DNA from: Polytrichum commune
Taxonomy: Eukaryota > Streptophyta > Polytrichopsida > Polytrichales > Polytrichaceae
Reading direction: 5' to 3'
DNA length: 64,000 nucleotides
Assembly (NCBI GenBank): GCA_950295325.1
Contig: OX485808.1
Coordinates: 41,872,527 to 41,936,526, forward strand
Shown here: one piece after another, positions 10,260 to 20,597 of the stretch
Position numbering within the stretch: the stretch's first letter is position 1
How the letters are laid out: every line of letters begins with the position of its first letter
Translations under genes and position numbers: made by a program
The notes under the pieces: model-generated
Told to the model about the DNA's origin: nothing
Databases searched by the model: none
What the model saw: the letters and a program-made list of their open reading frames with translations, nothing else

Positions 10260-13200
10260 ATGCAAGGTAGGACTCGCTCACAAAAACCAAGTTTGATAGT
10301 AGGACTAGAGAAATCTACTCGAAAGAGGCGGTCCTCTAAAATCAGTGATAGATTAGAACAAGATAATGTTAGAATAGAGAGTTGTTTGAACGTCGAACCT
10401 AGGACTAGGTCAATTCTAGACACCTTAGAACTTGGAGCTCAACTTGAAGAGGAGATCACTCCCTCCAAATTGAGTGGTGAAACTTCTTCGGAAAATTACA
10501 CACTTAGAGAAGAATTCCCGGTAGAAGTTGATAGGGGATTGTTGAATAGTTCACCGGTCACCATGGCCGAGGAACGGGGGATGGATCCACCACCCATACC
10601 CCCAATTCCGCCCATACCTCCTATACCTCCAATAGACCCATTGGTTAGGCCAAGAGGCCTACCAATTGTGGTTCCACAAAATTTAGCGGCGATGGATATG
10701 CCATCTCATCTCCCTAAATTTTATGGGACCAAGGATGAGGACCCCTCTCGGCACATGGAACGGTATATCGAACGGTTGGCTAGCTTCCTCATAACCGACC
10801 CGGGTTATTGGTTAGTGTGGTTTCCTACCACTCTAGAGGGGGAAGCCTATGAATGGTATCGGGATCATGCCGAGGGACATTTTAGGGGATGGGAACAATT
10901 ACAAAGGGAGTTTCTTAACGAATTTAGGCCGGAAGTGGGTCAAAGTACCGCATTAAGGGCATTGTCGTCATTGAAGCAAGGAAGGGAGGAAGAAATTTCG
11001 GCTTACATTAGGAGGTTTGATTTAGTGTGCACTAGATTTGTGGGTACCATGCTCAACGACGACACGCTAAAGCAATTTTTCATTCAAGGGTTTTTTAAGT
11101 CCGGAACTATTAGGGGTGTTCTAGAAAGGAATCCCTTGACCTTGGCGGATGCCAAGCGTGCGGCTAGAGATATTGAAAACTTGGATAAAGATCACGAAAG
11201 GCTATGGAGAAGGGAGGATGAATTGATCCCACAATTCATCCCCATACGCCCTAGGGTGGTAGCGGTAGAACCCGCTAAGTATGAGAACCAAATTCCATAT
11301 GCCATTGTGGACACCGGTCCCCGACCTTTAGCGGTTAGGGAACCGGCACCTCTTTTGGCACTACCGGCCCCTAGAACGGATCCACACTTGGAGGAGGTTG
11401 AGAGAAGACTAGGTGCTAGCCAACTAGGATTCCAAGAGGCTATGATAAAACAAATGCAAAGCCTCACGGATCAAATGTCATTAATGATCCGGAGTCAACA
11501 ACCGGGGCCTCCACCCCCGGTTGAGTCGGGTAGGCATTCTTCCGGATTATGGTGTGTCCAATGTGGCCAACCGGGCCACACGCGTCAATTTTGTAGAAGT
11601 GGACAAAACCGTGACCAAAGAGGAAACGGTAACCCACCTCAACAAAATCAACGAGGTCAAGCGCCACCTCACTATGGAAATGGAAGCAATAGAGGACCAC
11701 AACCTAGAGGGCAAGGTGGCCAAAATTTAGAGAAGAAGGAATTTCATCCCTTTTGTGGAAGGTGGCACGCTCAAGGACAATGTTGGTCCGAAGGTCAAGA
11801 GTTTAATTGTAGCAATTGTGGAGGAAGTCATCCCTCGGATACGTGTCGCCAACCGGACAAAATAATTAATGTCCCTTACCCGGTGGCTAATCCACAACAA
11901 CAAGCAAGGGATAATATGCGAGGTGCTAGGCCACAAGGAGTACCGGCCAATGAACTTAGGCCACCTAACTTATACTATGACCATAGTAATGCTAGGCAAA
12001 CTTTTCATCCACCGGCGGGCTTGCAAACTACAACCGGTTACATTCCAATACAAAATAGACAAGGAGTTCCACCTAATGGTAGTAACGGGAGACAAGCGCC
12101 TCCAACGGATCCGGGACCATCTAACTCCCAAGATGTTAGGTTCATGGATGGAGTGTTGGAGGCCACATGTGATGACATGCTTCCTCTCCCAACGAGAATT
12201 GGAGAGGAGCAAAGTCAATGGCCTCCTCACACCAATGCTATTACATATGAGTTAGTGAAGGGTAAGGGTGTGGTTGAAGAAGCACCTGCACTAGCGGTAA
12301 CTACTAGGGCTAGGAGAGGGGATGCCCCGTTGGAGGTAGGAATAGGAGAGCAAGGAAATTACTCTTCAGATGAAGAGATTAATCTCTCCGAGTTGGATAG
12401 GGTAGCTAGAAGAGCTACTAAGGATGTGGAGAGGGAAAATATAATTTTACAAGATAGGGAGAGGACTAATGCGGTACATGACTTGGATAATAGCGATGTG
12501 GGTGAATGGGAAGGACCGGGGGTTCCCGTAGACGAATTCGACGTAGTGGGTAATTCTAAGGTGGAAAGATCTACCGGGTACGACTTGTGGGCGGACCTTA
12601 GTACACTCAAGGCGGATATTACTTTCGGCCAACTATTGGAAATTTCACCCACGGCAAGGAAAACATTAAAGGAGGGAATGCCGGTACACAAGAGGATGAG
12701 GAAGGTGAAAGCTAAAATAGCCGCTAGGATCCAATCACAAGGTGGAAGAGACGTGAAAGCTATAGAAATAGAAGTTGTTATAGTAGATAAGGTGGTTCCT
12801 ACTGTGCTAGTCGACGGAGGGAGTAGTCTAAATATACTACCGGAGGATACTATGAAAAAATTGGGACTTGGACTCACGGGGCCTTCACCTTTGGTCATAA
12901 ATATGGCAAATCAAAGTTCGACTACGCCTTTGGGGATGATCAAGGATTGTAGAATGACTACGGGAGGTGAGGAGTACTTGGTCACCTTCCATGTCATTAA
13001 AATGCACTCCAACAAGGACACCTTCCCCATTTTGCTAGGTAGGCCTTGGTTGCGGATGGCGAATGCTATGGTCAATTGGGGTGGACCTAAACCATCCATC
13101 ACTTATGGTCCGGAGGGTAATAGGGTCATAGTGTCCATTGGTTCATTAGAAGGATGGATGAAGAAGGAGATGTATTTGCCATTGGAGAAGGAAATTGATG

Positions 13201-13760
13201 ACTTAAACGAGAATGAGATTGGCAAGGCATTGGTGGGAGTCGTCCATCCCGAAGGTCAAAGGGTTGTTATAGATTCGGGCTCGGGAAGTCTAGGTCCTAA
13301 TTTTTACAATTATGGGGATAATGGGGATTATGCCCAATGGCTAAGGGAGTACACCGAGTCCGAGGTTGATGTAATGGTTACATTTCACCAAGTAGGCTTA
13401 GGGAGTGAATTTCCTAGTGTTAGTTTAGGAGAGGGCTCATTGTTGGAGCCATGTGAGGTGCTCACCGAGGAAGAGTGGGTTAGCGGTGGGTTAACACCTT
13501 GGGTAGATGACGTGGAAGAGGGTGAGGTTAGTTTAATTCATGTAGATGGGACTCAAGAGGAGGATGTGATTATTGAGTCATCGAAATTGGAGGAGCCTTT
13601 ACATTTCAAGACCACATCTACGGGGATAGTTGTAGGTCAAGATGTGAAAGATTACCCCAATGTGCCTTCCGATTGGTATCGGAACAAAGAGGAACAAGCA
13701 CATGTGTCGGAAGCGGATTGGCGGTACGTGGATGTGAAATTAAAAGATGGAAAAACCTGA
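10260..13760 (+). CDS. gag-pro: Element 2 Gag-protease polyprotein (1166 aa)
   Basis: This open ORF encodes the capsid and protease of an OTA-type Ty3/gypsy element. It starts at the ATG shared with element 1 gag. In order: a proline-rich IPPIPP repeat at residues ~112-126; the Gag capsid domain at ~145-320 (YEWYRDHAEGHF, EFRPEVGQ); zinc knuckle CVQCGQPGHTRQFC near 430; two atypical knuckles, the last CSNCGGSHPSDTC with CX2CX3HX4C spacing, near 500-530; a Gln/Asn-rich linker; and an aspartic protease with VLVDGGSSLNI near 846 and ILLGRPWL near 925. The DGG instead of DTG triad is usual in this lineage. It ends at an in-frame UGA after which the same frame continues into RT. No internal stop, so this half looks recently active. 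Expected in cytoplasmic particles. Confidence 0.93.
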   Translation: MQGRTRSQKPSLIVGLEKSTRKRRSSKISDRLEQDNVRIESCLNVEPRTRSILDTLELGAQLEEEITPSKLSGETSSENYTLREEFPVEVDRGLLNSSPVTMAEERGMDPPPIPPIPPIPPIPPIDPLVRPRGLPIVVPQNLAAMDMPSHLPKFYGTKDEDPSRHMERYIERLASFLITDPGYWLVWFPTTLEGEAYEWYRDHAEGHFRGWEQLQREFLNEFRPEVGQSTALRALSSLKQGREEEISAYIRRFDLVCTRFVGTMLNDDTLKQFFIQGFFKSGTIRGVLERNPLTLADAKRAARDIENLDKDHERLWRREDELIPQFIPIRPRVVAVEPAKYENQIPYAIVDTGPRPLAVREPAPLLALPAPRTDPHLEEVERRLGASQLGFQEAMIKQMQSLTDQMSLMIRSQQPGPPPPVESGRHSSGLWCVQCGQPGHTRQFCRSGQNRDQRGNGNPPQQNQRGQAPPHYGNGSNRGPQPRGQGGQNLEKKEFHPFCGRWHAQGQCWSEGQEFNCSNCGGSHPSDTCRQPDKIINVPYPVANPQQQARDNMRGARPQGVPANELRPPNLYYDHSNARQTFHPPAGLQTTTGYIPIQNRQGVPPNGSNGRQAPPTDPGPSNSQDVRFMDGVLEATCDDMLPLPTRIGEEQSQWPPHTNAITYELVKGKGVVEEAPALAVTTRARRGDAPLEVGIGEQGNYSSDEEINLSELDRVARRATKDVERENIILQDRERTNAVHDLDNSDVGEWEGPGVPVDEFDVVGNSKVERSTGYDLWADLSTLKADITFGQLLEISPTARKTLKEGMPVHKRMRKVKAKIAARIQSQGGRDVKAIEIEVVIVDKVVPTVLVDGGSSLNILPEDTMKKLGLGLTGPSPLVINMANQSSTTPLGMIKDCRMTTGGEEYLVTFHVIKMHSNKDTFPILLGRPWLRMANAMVNWGGPKPSITYGPEGNRVIVSIGSLEGWMKKEMYLPLEKEIDDLNENEIGKALVGVVHPEGQRVVIDSGSGSLGPNFYNYGDNGDYAQWLREYTESEVDVMVTFHQVGLGSEFPSVSLGEGSLLEPCEVLTEEEWVSGGLTPWVDDVEEGEVSLIHVDGTQEEDVIIESSKLEEPLHFKTTSTGIVVGQDVKDYPNVPSDWYRNKEEQAHVSEADWRYVDVKLKDGKT

Positions 13761-14640
13761 CAAATGAAGATGGGCTCCAAATTGGGGGAGAAAGAGGTTA
13801 GGGAGTATAGCAATTTGGTGGATGAGTTTAGTGATACTTTTGCATGGTCCTACGATGAGCTTAAGGGAATTCCTAGGGAAATGGTAGAGCACCGGATTCC
13901 TTTAATTCCGGGGGCGAGGCCAATTAGACAAAAGGAGAGGAGGATGAATCCTCAATTGCAATTGTTGGTGAAAGCGGAATTGGAAAGGTTATTGAAGGCC
14001 GGGTTTATCAAGCCGGTGGAAATCACGGATTGGGTTTCTCCTATGGTCTTAGTAAAGAAAAAAAATGGGAAATTAAGGGTTTGTGTCGACTATAGGAAAT
14101 TGAATTCGTGCACACAAAAGGATCACTTCCCCTTACCTTTTATCACCTTGTTGCTTGAGGAGGTTGGAGGTCATTCGCGATATACCTTTATGGATGGGTA
14201 TGCGGGTTATAATCAAATTTCCATAGCCCTCCAAGATATCCATAAAACGGCTTTTACTACACCTTGGGGTACTTTTGTGTGGGTAGTGATGCCATTTGGG
14301 TTATGTAATGCCCCGGCTACTTTCCAACGATTAGTAATGTATATCTTCACCGACTTGTTGTTCAAATCCATGACCGTCTTTGTGGACGATTTTAGCACAC
14401 AAAGTAATGTGGATGATCACCTACATTGTATTAGGGAGGCATTGGTTAGGTGTAGGAAGATGAGGTTAGCATTGAACCCGGATAAGACATTTTTGGGAGT
14501 GAATAAGGGAGTGTTGTTGGGTTATGTTGTTAGTGAGAAAGGTAGAGAACCCGATCCGGATAAGATTGCGGCCATAAGCGACTTGGCAACTCCAACCAAT
14601 TCCAAGGGGATCTCTAAGTTGTTAGGACATGTGGGATGGT
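13761..14640 (+). pseudogene. pol: Element 2 reverse transcriptase, truncated at an inverted LTR
   Basis: It is in the same frame as the upstream Gag-protease ORF and begins with the CAA codon directly after the UGA. It contains the pre-RT segment (FAWSYDELKGIP), RT blocks VSPMVLVKKKNGKLRVCVDYRKLN (cited in part), [25 protein letters not shown], the catalytic VFVDDF near 14385, and the thumb region up to GISKLLGHVGW. The reading then runs into the inverted LTR at 14640. RNase H and integrase are missing, so this copy cannot move alone. Truncation occurs exactly where a YRRF motif would follow. Confidence 0.92.
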
Positions 14641-16620
14641 AAGGATATCCCTCTCCTAAATGGAGTCCGTGCCGTTGACTCTATACTACCACTTGAACTA
14701 TCACTTGTGTATTCCGTATCGCTACTATAAGAGGTCTCACTTGGTGTCTCCATACCGTACATAAGCCTTTAAGTATTAAGAAATACTTATGTGACTTATG
14801 TCAATCTCTCCCTCGCACCTTTGGTCTTTGCTTCCTTTGTCTTGCCATCGCGAGAGTGCTCCACATTCTCCATTAAGTTGTGCACGTGGTTTATTTTTAA
14901 AGAGATGATGCAAGTGTTAAAAAAAACACTATTCTCTATAGTCAATCTCAAATACATTTACTTGTGAAAGCCACACATAACACTAACTAGCATAATGTAA
15001 CTAACTACTTGTCTATGAGCTAATTAGGTAGGCTATCTACTAAGCTCCTTCATGAACCCATCTCTTTACTTTCTAATTACATAAACCTAGCTCCTTCATA
15101 AACCCAGCTCCTTCATAAACCCAGCTTCTTAGCTTCTAACTAAACAAACCCAGGTCCTTCATAAACCCAGCTCCTTCATGAACCCAGCTCCTTAGCTTCT
15201 AACTAAACAAACCCAGGTCCTTCATAAACCCAGCTCTTTACTTTCTAACTAAACAAACCCAGCTCCTTCATAAACCCAGCTCCTTCATGAGCCCACAACT
15301 TTGTTTCTAACTAAACAAACCCAGGTCCTTCATAAACCCAGCTCTTTACTTTCTAACTAAACAAACCCAGCTCCTTCATAAACCCAGCTCCTTCATGAAC
15401 CCACAACTTTGTAGTTGTAATCCCCAACTACCTCACTAATTATTCAAGCCCTTAACTAATCTTCCTACCTAATTTCCCTAATTCTACTAACAACCCCTTT
15501 CTAATCACACAATTCTTCTCTAATCCTAAAATCCTAAAATCCTAGAGAGGAGAGGGGGAGAGAGAATTTCCTAACTTCACTAAGACTAACTAATCCACAC
15601 AAGTATATTTTTGCACTCATCACAACATCAAGTGCTCAACTCTTAAACATGGAACTTGCAACCACGTGTATTCAAAAACATGAACTTTAAGTACCACAAA
15701 TTGGAATCATGAATTAACTTTAAAATCCTTCACGTCAACACTAATTCTACCAAGAGGTCAAGCCCTCTTCAAGGCTAACAAGCCTTGGCTCTCAAACTAA
15801 AAACTAAGCACACACATGTGCTCCAATATGGCTTCCCACACCCACACTTATAACTCGTGGGGTGCCTTGGAGCACAAAGGAAAGAGAGGATGAGTGAGGG
15901 AAGAATGAGGGATTATATAGTAAGCTTGAGGGGGTGAGCACCCTCAAGGCTCACGATAAGCCCTTGAGATTTCCTCCTACTTAGTAGGCGCCAATCCTAT
16001 CTTCTAAGCCTGCCTCCCTCAAATGATCAACAAGGATCCTAATTCGAACATTTAACTAGCCTTGGCTTTCTACCTACCACACTTTACCAAACTTGGGATG
16101 CTTCAACCCAAACTTAGCCTCCTTCGCTTTCCGCCGCCATAACTTTCTCCCCTTACTTTCCCAAATCGTCGCTCACCACTTAATTCAAACCACGATGCTT
16201 AACTCGTGATTTGATTGGTGCTTTGAGAATTTGCTTATCCTCCACCTTGCATTCTTCCTTGGGCCTTCCCCATTAAGTGGCCATGATGAGGTGGTCCACT
16301 TGTGCGCTCCATGTGATCCTCCATTCATCCCAATTCGAATGCACTTGCCTCTTGAGTCACTTTGGTTGTCTCCATCCATTTGTACTAGCCTACTCACTAA
16401 CTACTCAATCCAAGTTCTCCTTACCTATCCTCATTCACTCAAATCCTTCCGAAGGTAAAAACATAATAACAACTCACATCCTAGCCTCTTACAACATGGT
16501 ACTTCTAAGACTAACATTTCACTCTTTTTATATTTTTGTGAAGTAACATGCTACTTCAAAGTGCATCAACTAACGTTTCAAGGGTCTAAGACTAAATGTG
16601 GGCACCCTTTTGGGCTCACA
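14641..16620 (-). mobile_element. Inverted, apparently identical copy of the element 2 LTR (D', positions 1-1980)
   Basis: This is the reverse complement of 7077-9056; paired coordinates sum to 23697 throughout, so there are no indels, and the translated ORFs in both arms are identical. Its outer end is the exact LTR terminus (GGGCTCACA at 16620); its inner end stops 294 bp short of the LTR 3' end and is fused to RT with 1-2 bp of microhomology. TATA is mirrored at 15912-15920 and the minisatellite at 15042-15410. No PBS or element body follows on this strand. Confidence 0.93.
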
Positions 16621-17155
16621 TATGTGCGCGATTTTAACGCCCAAATGAATGCTACACCTAAGATGGATGAATTTGCCAAGAGATGCATTTTCTTAGGTGG
16701 CTTACAAAAGTGGGTGGTAGACGCCTTGTTCAAGTTTCCAAAGCTTCCCGAGGACGTGGCGGGGATCATTAAGATTGCGGAGAGAATTGAAGCCGACGGC
16801 CCCGAAAGAAAGTCAAGCGGCCCCGCACAACAAAGCGGCTCGAGTCGAAATATGTCTCGAGGCAAAGAGCGCAAGAAATTTGGGCCATCCAACCATTTCA
16901 AAGGACAACCCGACGGGACAAATTCCACCAAGGGTGGCTACCAAGGAGGAAAACCACCCAATGTAGGAATTAAAGGAGGCGACATGAAGGACAAGCGGTG
17001 CCACAAATGTGGCAAACTTGGTCATTTTCAAGCGGCGTGCCCCGACAACAAGGTGAGTGTCAAGACAAATCGTGGTTGTACCGCCGACCAAATGCTAGAA
17101 GGTGGCTTTGTGGCCAAGGCTAGTAGCCTTAAGCCAAGGCTAGTAGCCTTAAGCC
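16621..17155 (+). pseudogene. gag: Chromovirus gag, 5'-truncated, ending in a frameshifting duplication
   Basis: The reading frame is open from 16621, immediately after the inverted LTR, so the N-terminal capsid part is missing. It carries the C-terminal capsid segment (FLGGLQKWVVDAL) and a basic linker, then one zinc knuckle CHKCGKLGHFQAAC near 17000-17042. A 20-bp tandem duplication at 17116-17155 shifts the frame relative to pol; with a single copy, gag and pol would be one frame. This element is a different lineage from elements 1-4. Confidence 0.88.
17116..17155. repeat. 20-bp tandem duplication at the gag-pol junction
   Basis: The unit AAGGCTAGTAGCCTTAAGCC occurs at 17116-17135 and 17136-17155 with no mismatch. 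Twenty is not a multiple of three, so it breaks the gag-pol frame. Confidence 0.95.
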
Positions 17156-17168
17156 AAGGCCAAGTCTT

Positions 17169-20100
17169 TTGTTCCTTGAAGCCGAAATCAATGGTCGGAA
17201 TGTCTCATGCTTGGTTGATACAGGGGCAACGCACTCCTTCATGAGCCCGAAACTTGCGAAGGAATTGGGCTTGCCAACGGGTAGAGCGGGCAAGCCCATT
17301 AACGTGCGGTTCGCAAAGGGCGAGCCGCATGAGACGAAGGAGGTAGCGTTGAACGTGAACTTAAAGTGTGGGACGTTGGAGTTTAAGGAGAATTTCACAC
17401 TTTGTGAAATGGATGAGGTGGACCTCATTTTGGGGGACACCTTCTTCGAGACTCACACGGTGGATGTGAGGCGCAAGCCGGTGCGGCTTGTAGTTTGTCG
17501 TAATGGCAAGGAAATGACTTTAAAGTTGACGAGGACTCCTATGGCGGGAGGAGGCAAGTTGAATTTGGTCTCGATAGACCGAATGTCCAAAGTACAAATG
17601 GTTGTGGTGGTCCGAATGGAGCAACACCAAAGAACTCACGAGGAGGCTAAAACCGATGGGCCTCCTCCAAAGCACATTCGCGATGTATTAGGGAGGTACA
17701 AGGATGTACTCGCCGACGAGTTGCCCCAAGAGTTACCGCCAACGAGAGAAGTCGATCACAAGATCGAGGTGATCCCGGGGTCCGAGCCACCGTCCAAGGC
17801 ACCTTATCGATTGAACCAAAAAGAGTTGCTAGAATTGAAGAAGCAACTCAATGACTTGCTATCAAGAGGTTACATTAGGCCGAGTAAATCACCATATGGG
17901 GCCCCGGTGCTCTTTGTGGATAAAAAAGATGGCAAGCTACGCATGTGTATCGATTATAGGGCCTTGAATAAGGTGACTATAAAAAACAACTACCCGCTAC
18001 CTCGGATTGATGATCTTTTCGACCGATTGGCGGGAGCTAAGTATTTTAGTCGTATTGACTTAAAATCCGGGTATTATCAAATTCGAATCGCGAATGAAGA
18101 TGTTGAAAAGACGGCGTGCCGCACAAGGTATGGGTCTTACGAGTTTTTGGTGATGCCTTTCGGGTTGTGTAATGCGCCCTCGACATTTACAACCCTTATG
18201 AATACCATCTTTCGAGAGGAAACCGACGATTTCGTAATAATCTATATCGACGACATCTTGGTGTATTCCAAGACGGCGGAGGAGCATGCACGGCACCTTG
18301 AGGTGGTGCTTCGAAAACTAAGGGACAACAAGTTATATGCTAACGGGGAGAAGAGCGATTTTGCTCAAAATGAAATTGAGTTCTTAGGCCATGTGGTGAC
18401 CAAGGATGGAATTAAGCCGGACATGAAAAAGGTAAAGGCGATTCAAGAATGGAAGCGGCCATCGACTCAAAAAGGGCTTAGGTCGTTCCTTGGCCTAGCC
18501 AATTACTACCGCCGCTTCATTCGAGATTTTTCTAAGGTTGCTAGGCCTTTGTCCGACTTGTTGAAGAAAGGGGTATCCCAAGAATGGGACGAACCTTGTC
18601 ACCAAGCTTTTTGGGAGCTCAAGAGCAAATTGTCTTCGCCGCCCGTACTAAAGTTCCCGGAGTTTGACAAGCCTTTTGAGGTGCATACGGATGCGAGCGA
18701 TTTTGCAATTGGCGGAGTGTTGATGCAAGATGGACGGCCCATTGCTTATGAGAGCAAGAAACTCGATGGTTGTCAAAGACGATGGCCAACTCATGAAAAG
18801 GAGCTCTTCGCCGTAGTACATTGCTTGAAGACGTGGCAACATTATTTGGGGTTGCACAAGACCAAGGTGTACACGGACAACGTGTCGTTGAAGTATTTCG
18901 AGACACAAACGCAAGTGAGCGCCAAGCAATTGCGGTGGCACGATACCTTGGCGCTTATGAACGTGGAGTTGATCCACAAACCGGGCCGTGATAATGTGGT
19001 GCCGGACGCGTTAAGTAGACGTGAAGAGTTCCAAGAAATGGGCACAAGTCAAAGCTTGTGGCTAATGTACAAAGGTAAATGTGACTTGCATCGTAAGTTA
19101 AGGGAGGGGTACGTCAACGATCCCGAAGCACAAGTGTTTCTAGGCGAGCTTCGCAAAGGCAAGGCGCTTAAGGAGATCAAGTTGGTGGACGGATTGCTCA
19201 AGTATAAGCAAAGTCGGGTGTATGTGCCACAAGGCAAGTTGAGGCTATTGGTTTTGGAGGAGGAACATGATAGTCCCATCGCCGGCCATAGAGGAGAAAA
19301 AGCCACCATAGCGGCGGTGTCAAGGAGGTATTATTGGCCGTGCATGAAAGAAGAAATCGCCCACTTTGTGAAGACTTGTGTCAAATGCCAATTAAACCGA
19401 GCCTCTTATCAAAAGCAAGCCGGCTTATTGCAACCGTTGCCTATCCCGCCGGGGCCATGGCATAGCGTTTCCATGGACTTTATTACGAGTTTACCGGAGT
19501 CACAAGGCTATGATGCCATCTTCGTGATGGTGGATCGGTTTAGTAAGTTGGCACACATGGTGCCGACCGTGGGAACGGCAACCGCGTTGGAGACCGCAAA
19601 GCTCTTTCTCAATGCATGGTGGAGGCATCACGGGTTGCCGAGAGTAATCGTCTCGGATCGAGATCCAAAGTTCACAAGCGCATTTTGGAGGCATTTCTTT
19701 CGGAAGGTTGGAACAAAACTAACCTTTAGCACGGCCTTCCATCCCCAAACAGATGGCCAAACGGAGCGTGTGAATGGAGTCTTGAACCAATACTTGAGGA
19801 ACTTTGTGAGTGCGGACCAACGAGATTGGGCGGACTATGTGGGTCTCGCGGAGTTTAGCTACAATTCGGCTACGCACTCGGCGACCAAGCAATCGCCGTT
19901 TAAGGTGGCTTACGGAGTGGATCCGCTCCAACCTACCGACCTAGCTCTCGAGGGGGCACATTCAACACTAGAGTTCAACCAAGATGGTGAGGACTTAGCC
20001 AAAAAGCGTGAACAAGTTTTGGAGAAGACCAAGTTGTTGTTGGAGAAAGCCCAAAAACGCTATGAAAAACAAGTCAATGCCGGAAGACGCGAAGTGGAGT

Positions 20101-20564
20101 ATGAGGTGGGCCAAAAGGTGTTGTTGAATGTGAAAAACTTCACAATGCCCGAAGGCCTCACTCCAAAGTTCATGTCAAAATTTGCGGGTCCGTTTCCGAT
20201 TGTTGAACGAGTTTTCAAAGATGTTTATAAGTTGGAGTTGCCGCCCGAGATCAAAGTGCATCCGACATTCCATGTCTCACTATTAAAGCCGTTCAAGGAA
20301 GACACCTTATGGCCTAATCGTAAGCAAGTGATTAGGCCACCTCCCGACCTTGTAGGAGATCATTTGGAGTACGAGGTAGAAGGCATCCTCAAGTGTAGGA
20401 ACCACAAGCGAAAAGGAAAGGAGTATTTGGTGAAGTGGCGGGGGTTTCATGAGAAAGAAACCACTTGGGTAGCGGCAAGGGACATGGTGAATGCCAAGGA
20501 GATAGTGAAGCGCTTTGAAGAAACTAGGGCTAGAGGGTCCAACAAAAGGAAACGTAGGCATTGA
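17169..20564 (+). CDS. pol: Chromovirus Pol: protease, RT, RNase H, integrase, chromodomain (~1130 aa)
   Basis: A long open Pol ORF; the given start is simply the point after the gag duplication, since no ATG is expected in a fused polyprotein. Domains: protease ([10 protein letters not shown], ~residues 15-25); RT with [22 protein letters not shown] and catalytic YIDD near 357; RNase H with [14 protein letters not shown] near 506 and [10 protein letters not shown]; integrase HHCC zinc finger near 700-745; integrase core with [16 protein letters not shown] and the [12 protein letters not shown] glutamate, residues ~765-870; a GPF/Y-type module ([20 protein letters not shown]); and a C-terminal chromodomain ([10 protein letters not shown] to TTWVAARDM) at ~1068-1115. 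The chromodomain is known to guide integration to marked chromatin. Pol appears intact although the element lacks its 5' half. Confidence 0.95.
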   Translation: MFLEAEINGRNVSCLVDTGATHSFMSPKLAKELGLPTGRAGKPINVRFAKGEPHETKEVALNVNLKCGTLEFKENFTLCEMDEVDLILGDTFFETHTVDVRRKPVRLVVCRNGKEMTLKLTRTPMAGGGKLNLVSIDRMSKVQMVVVVRMEQHQRTHEEAKTDGPPPKHIRDVLGRYKDVLADELPQELPPTREVDHKIEVIPGSEPPSKAPYRLNQKELLELKKQLNDLLSRGYIRPSKSPYGAPVLFVDKKDGKLRMCIDYRALNKVTIKNNYPLPRIDDLFDRLAGAKYFSRIDLKSGYYQIRIANEDVEKTACRTRYGSYEFLVMPFGLCNAPSTFTTLMNTIFREETDDFVIIYIDDILVYSKTAEEHARHLEVVLRKLRDNKLYANGEKSDFAQNEIEFLGHVVTKDGIKPDMKKVKAIQEWKRPSTQKGLRSFLGLANYYRRFIRDFSKVARPLSDLLKKGVSQEWDEPCHQAFWELKSKLSSPPVLKFPEFDKPFEVHTDASDFAIGGVLMQDGRPIAYESKKLDGCQRRWPTHEKELFAVVHCLKTWQHYLGLHKTKVYTDNVSLKYFETQTQVSAKQLRWHDTLALMNVELIHKPGRDNVVPDALSRREEFQEMGTSQSLWLMYKGKCDLHRKLREGYVNDPEAQVFLGELRKGKALKEIKLVDGLLKYKQSRVYVPQGKLRLLVLEEEHDSPIAGHRGEKATIAAVSRRYYWPCMKEEIAHFVKTCVKCQLNRASYQKQAGLLQPLPIPPGPWHSVSMDFITSLPESQGYDAIFVMVDRFSKLAHMVPTVGTATALETAKLFLNAWWRHHGLPRVIVSDRDPKFTSAFWRHFFRKVGTKLTFSTAFHPQTDGQTERVNGVLNQYLRNFVSADQRDWADYVGLAEFSYNSATHSATKQSPFKVAYGVDPLQPTDLALEGAHSTLEFNQDGEDLAKKREQVLEKTKLLLEKAQKRYEKQVNAGRREVEYEVGQKVLLNVKNFTMPEGLTPKFMSKFAGPFPIVERVFKDVYKLELPPEIKVHPTFHVSLLKPFKEDTLWPNRKQVIRPPPDLVGDHLEYEVEGILKCRNHKRKGKEYLVKWRGFHEKETTWVAARDMVNAKEIVKRFEETRARGSNKRKRRH

Positions 20565-20583
20565 TGAGGACATCAATCTCCTT

Positions 20584-20597
20584 TAGTGGGGGAGAGA
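20584..20597 (+). other. Polypurine tract of the chromovirus
   Basis: TAGTGGGGGAGAGA lies 20 bp after the pol stop and directly before TGTTAGTAGCACCC, the expected position for plus-strand priming. Confidence 0.85.

Noticed and set aside
7072-16625. Element 2 as one normal insertion with target duplication
   Set aside because: GAGAA before 7077 is not matched by TATGT after 16620, and the flanks belong to different elements.
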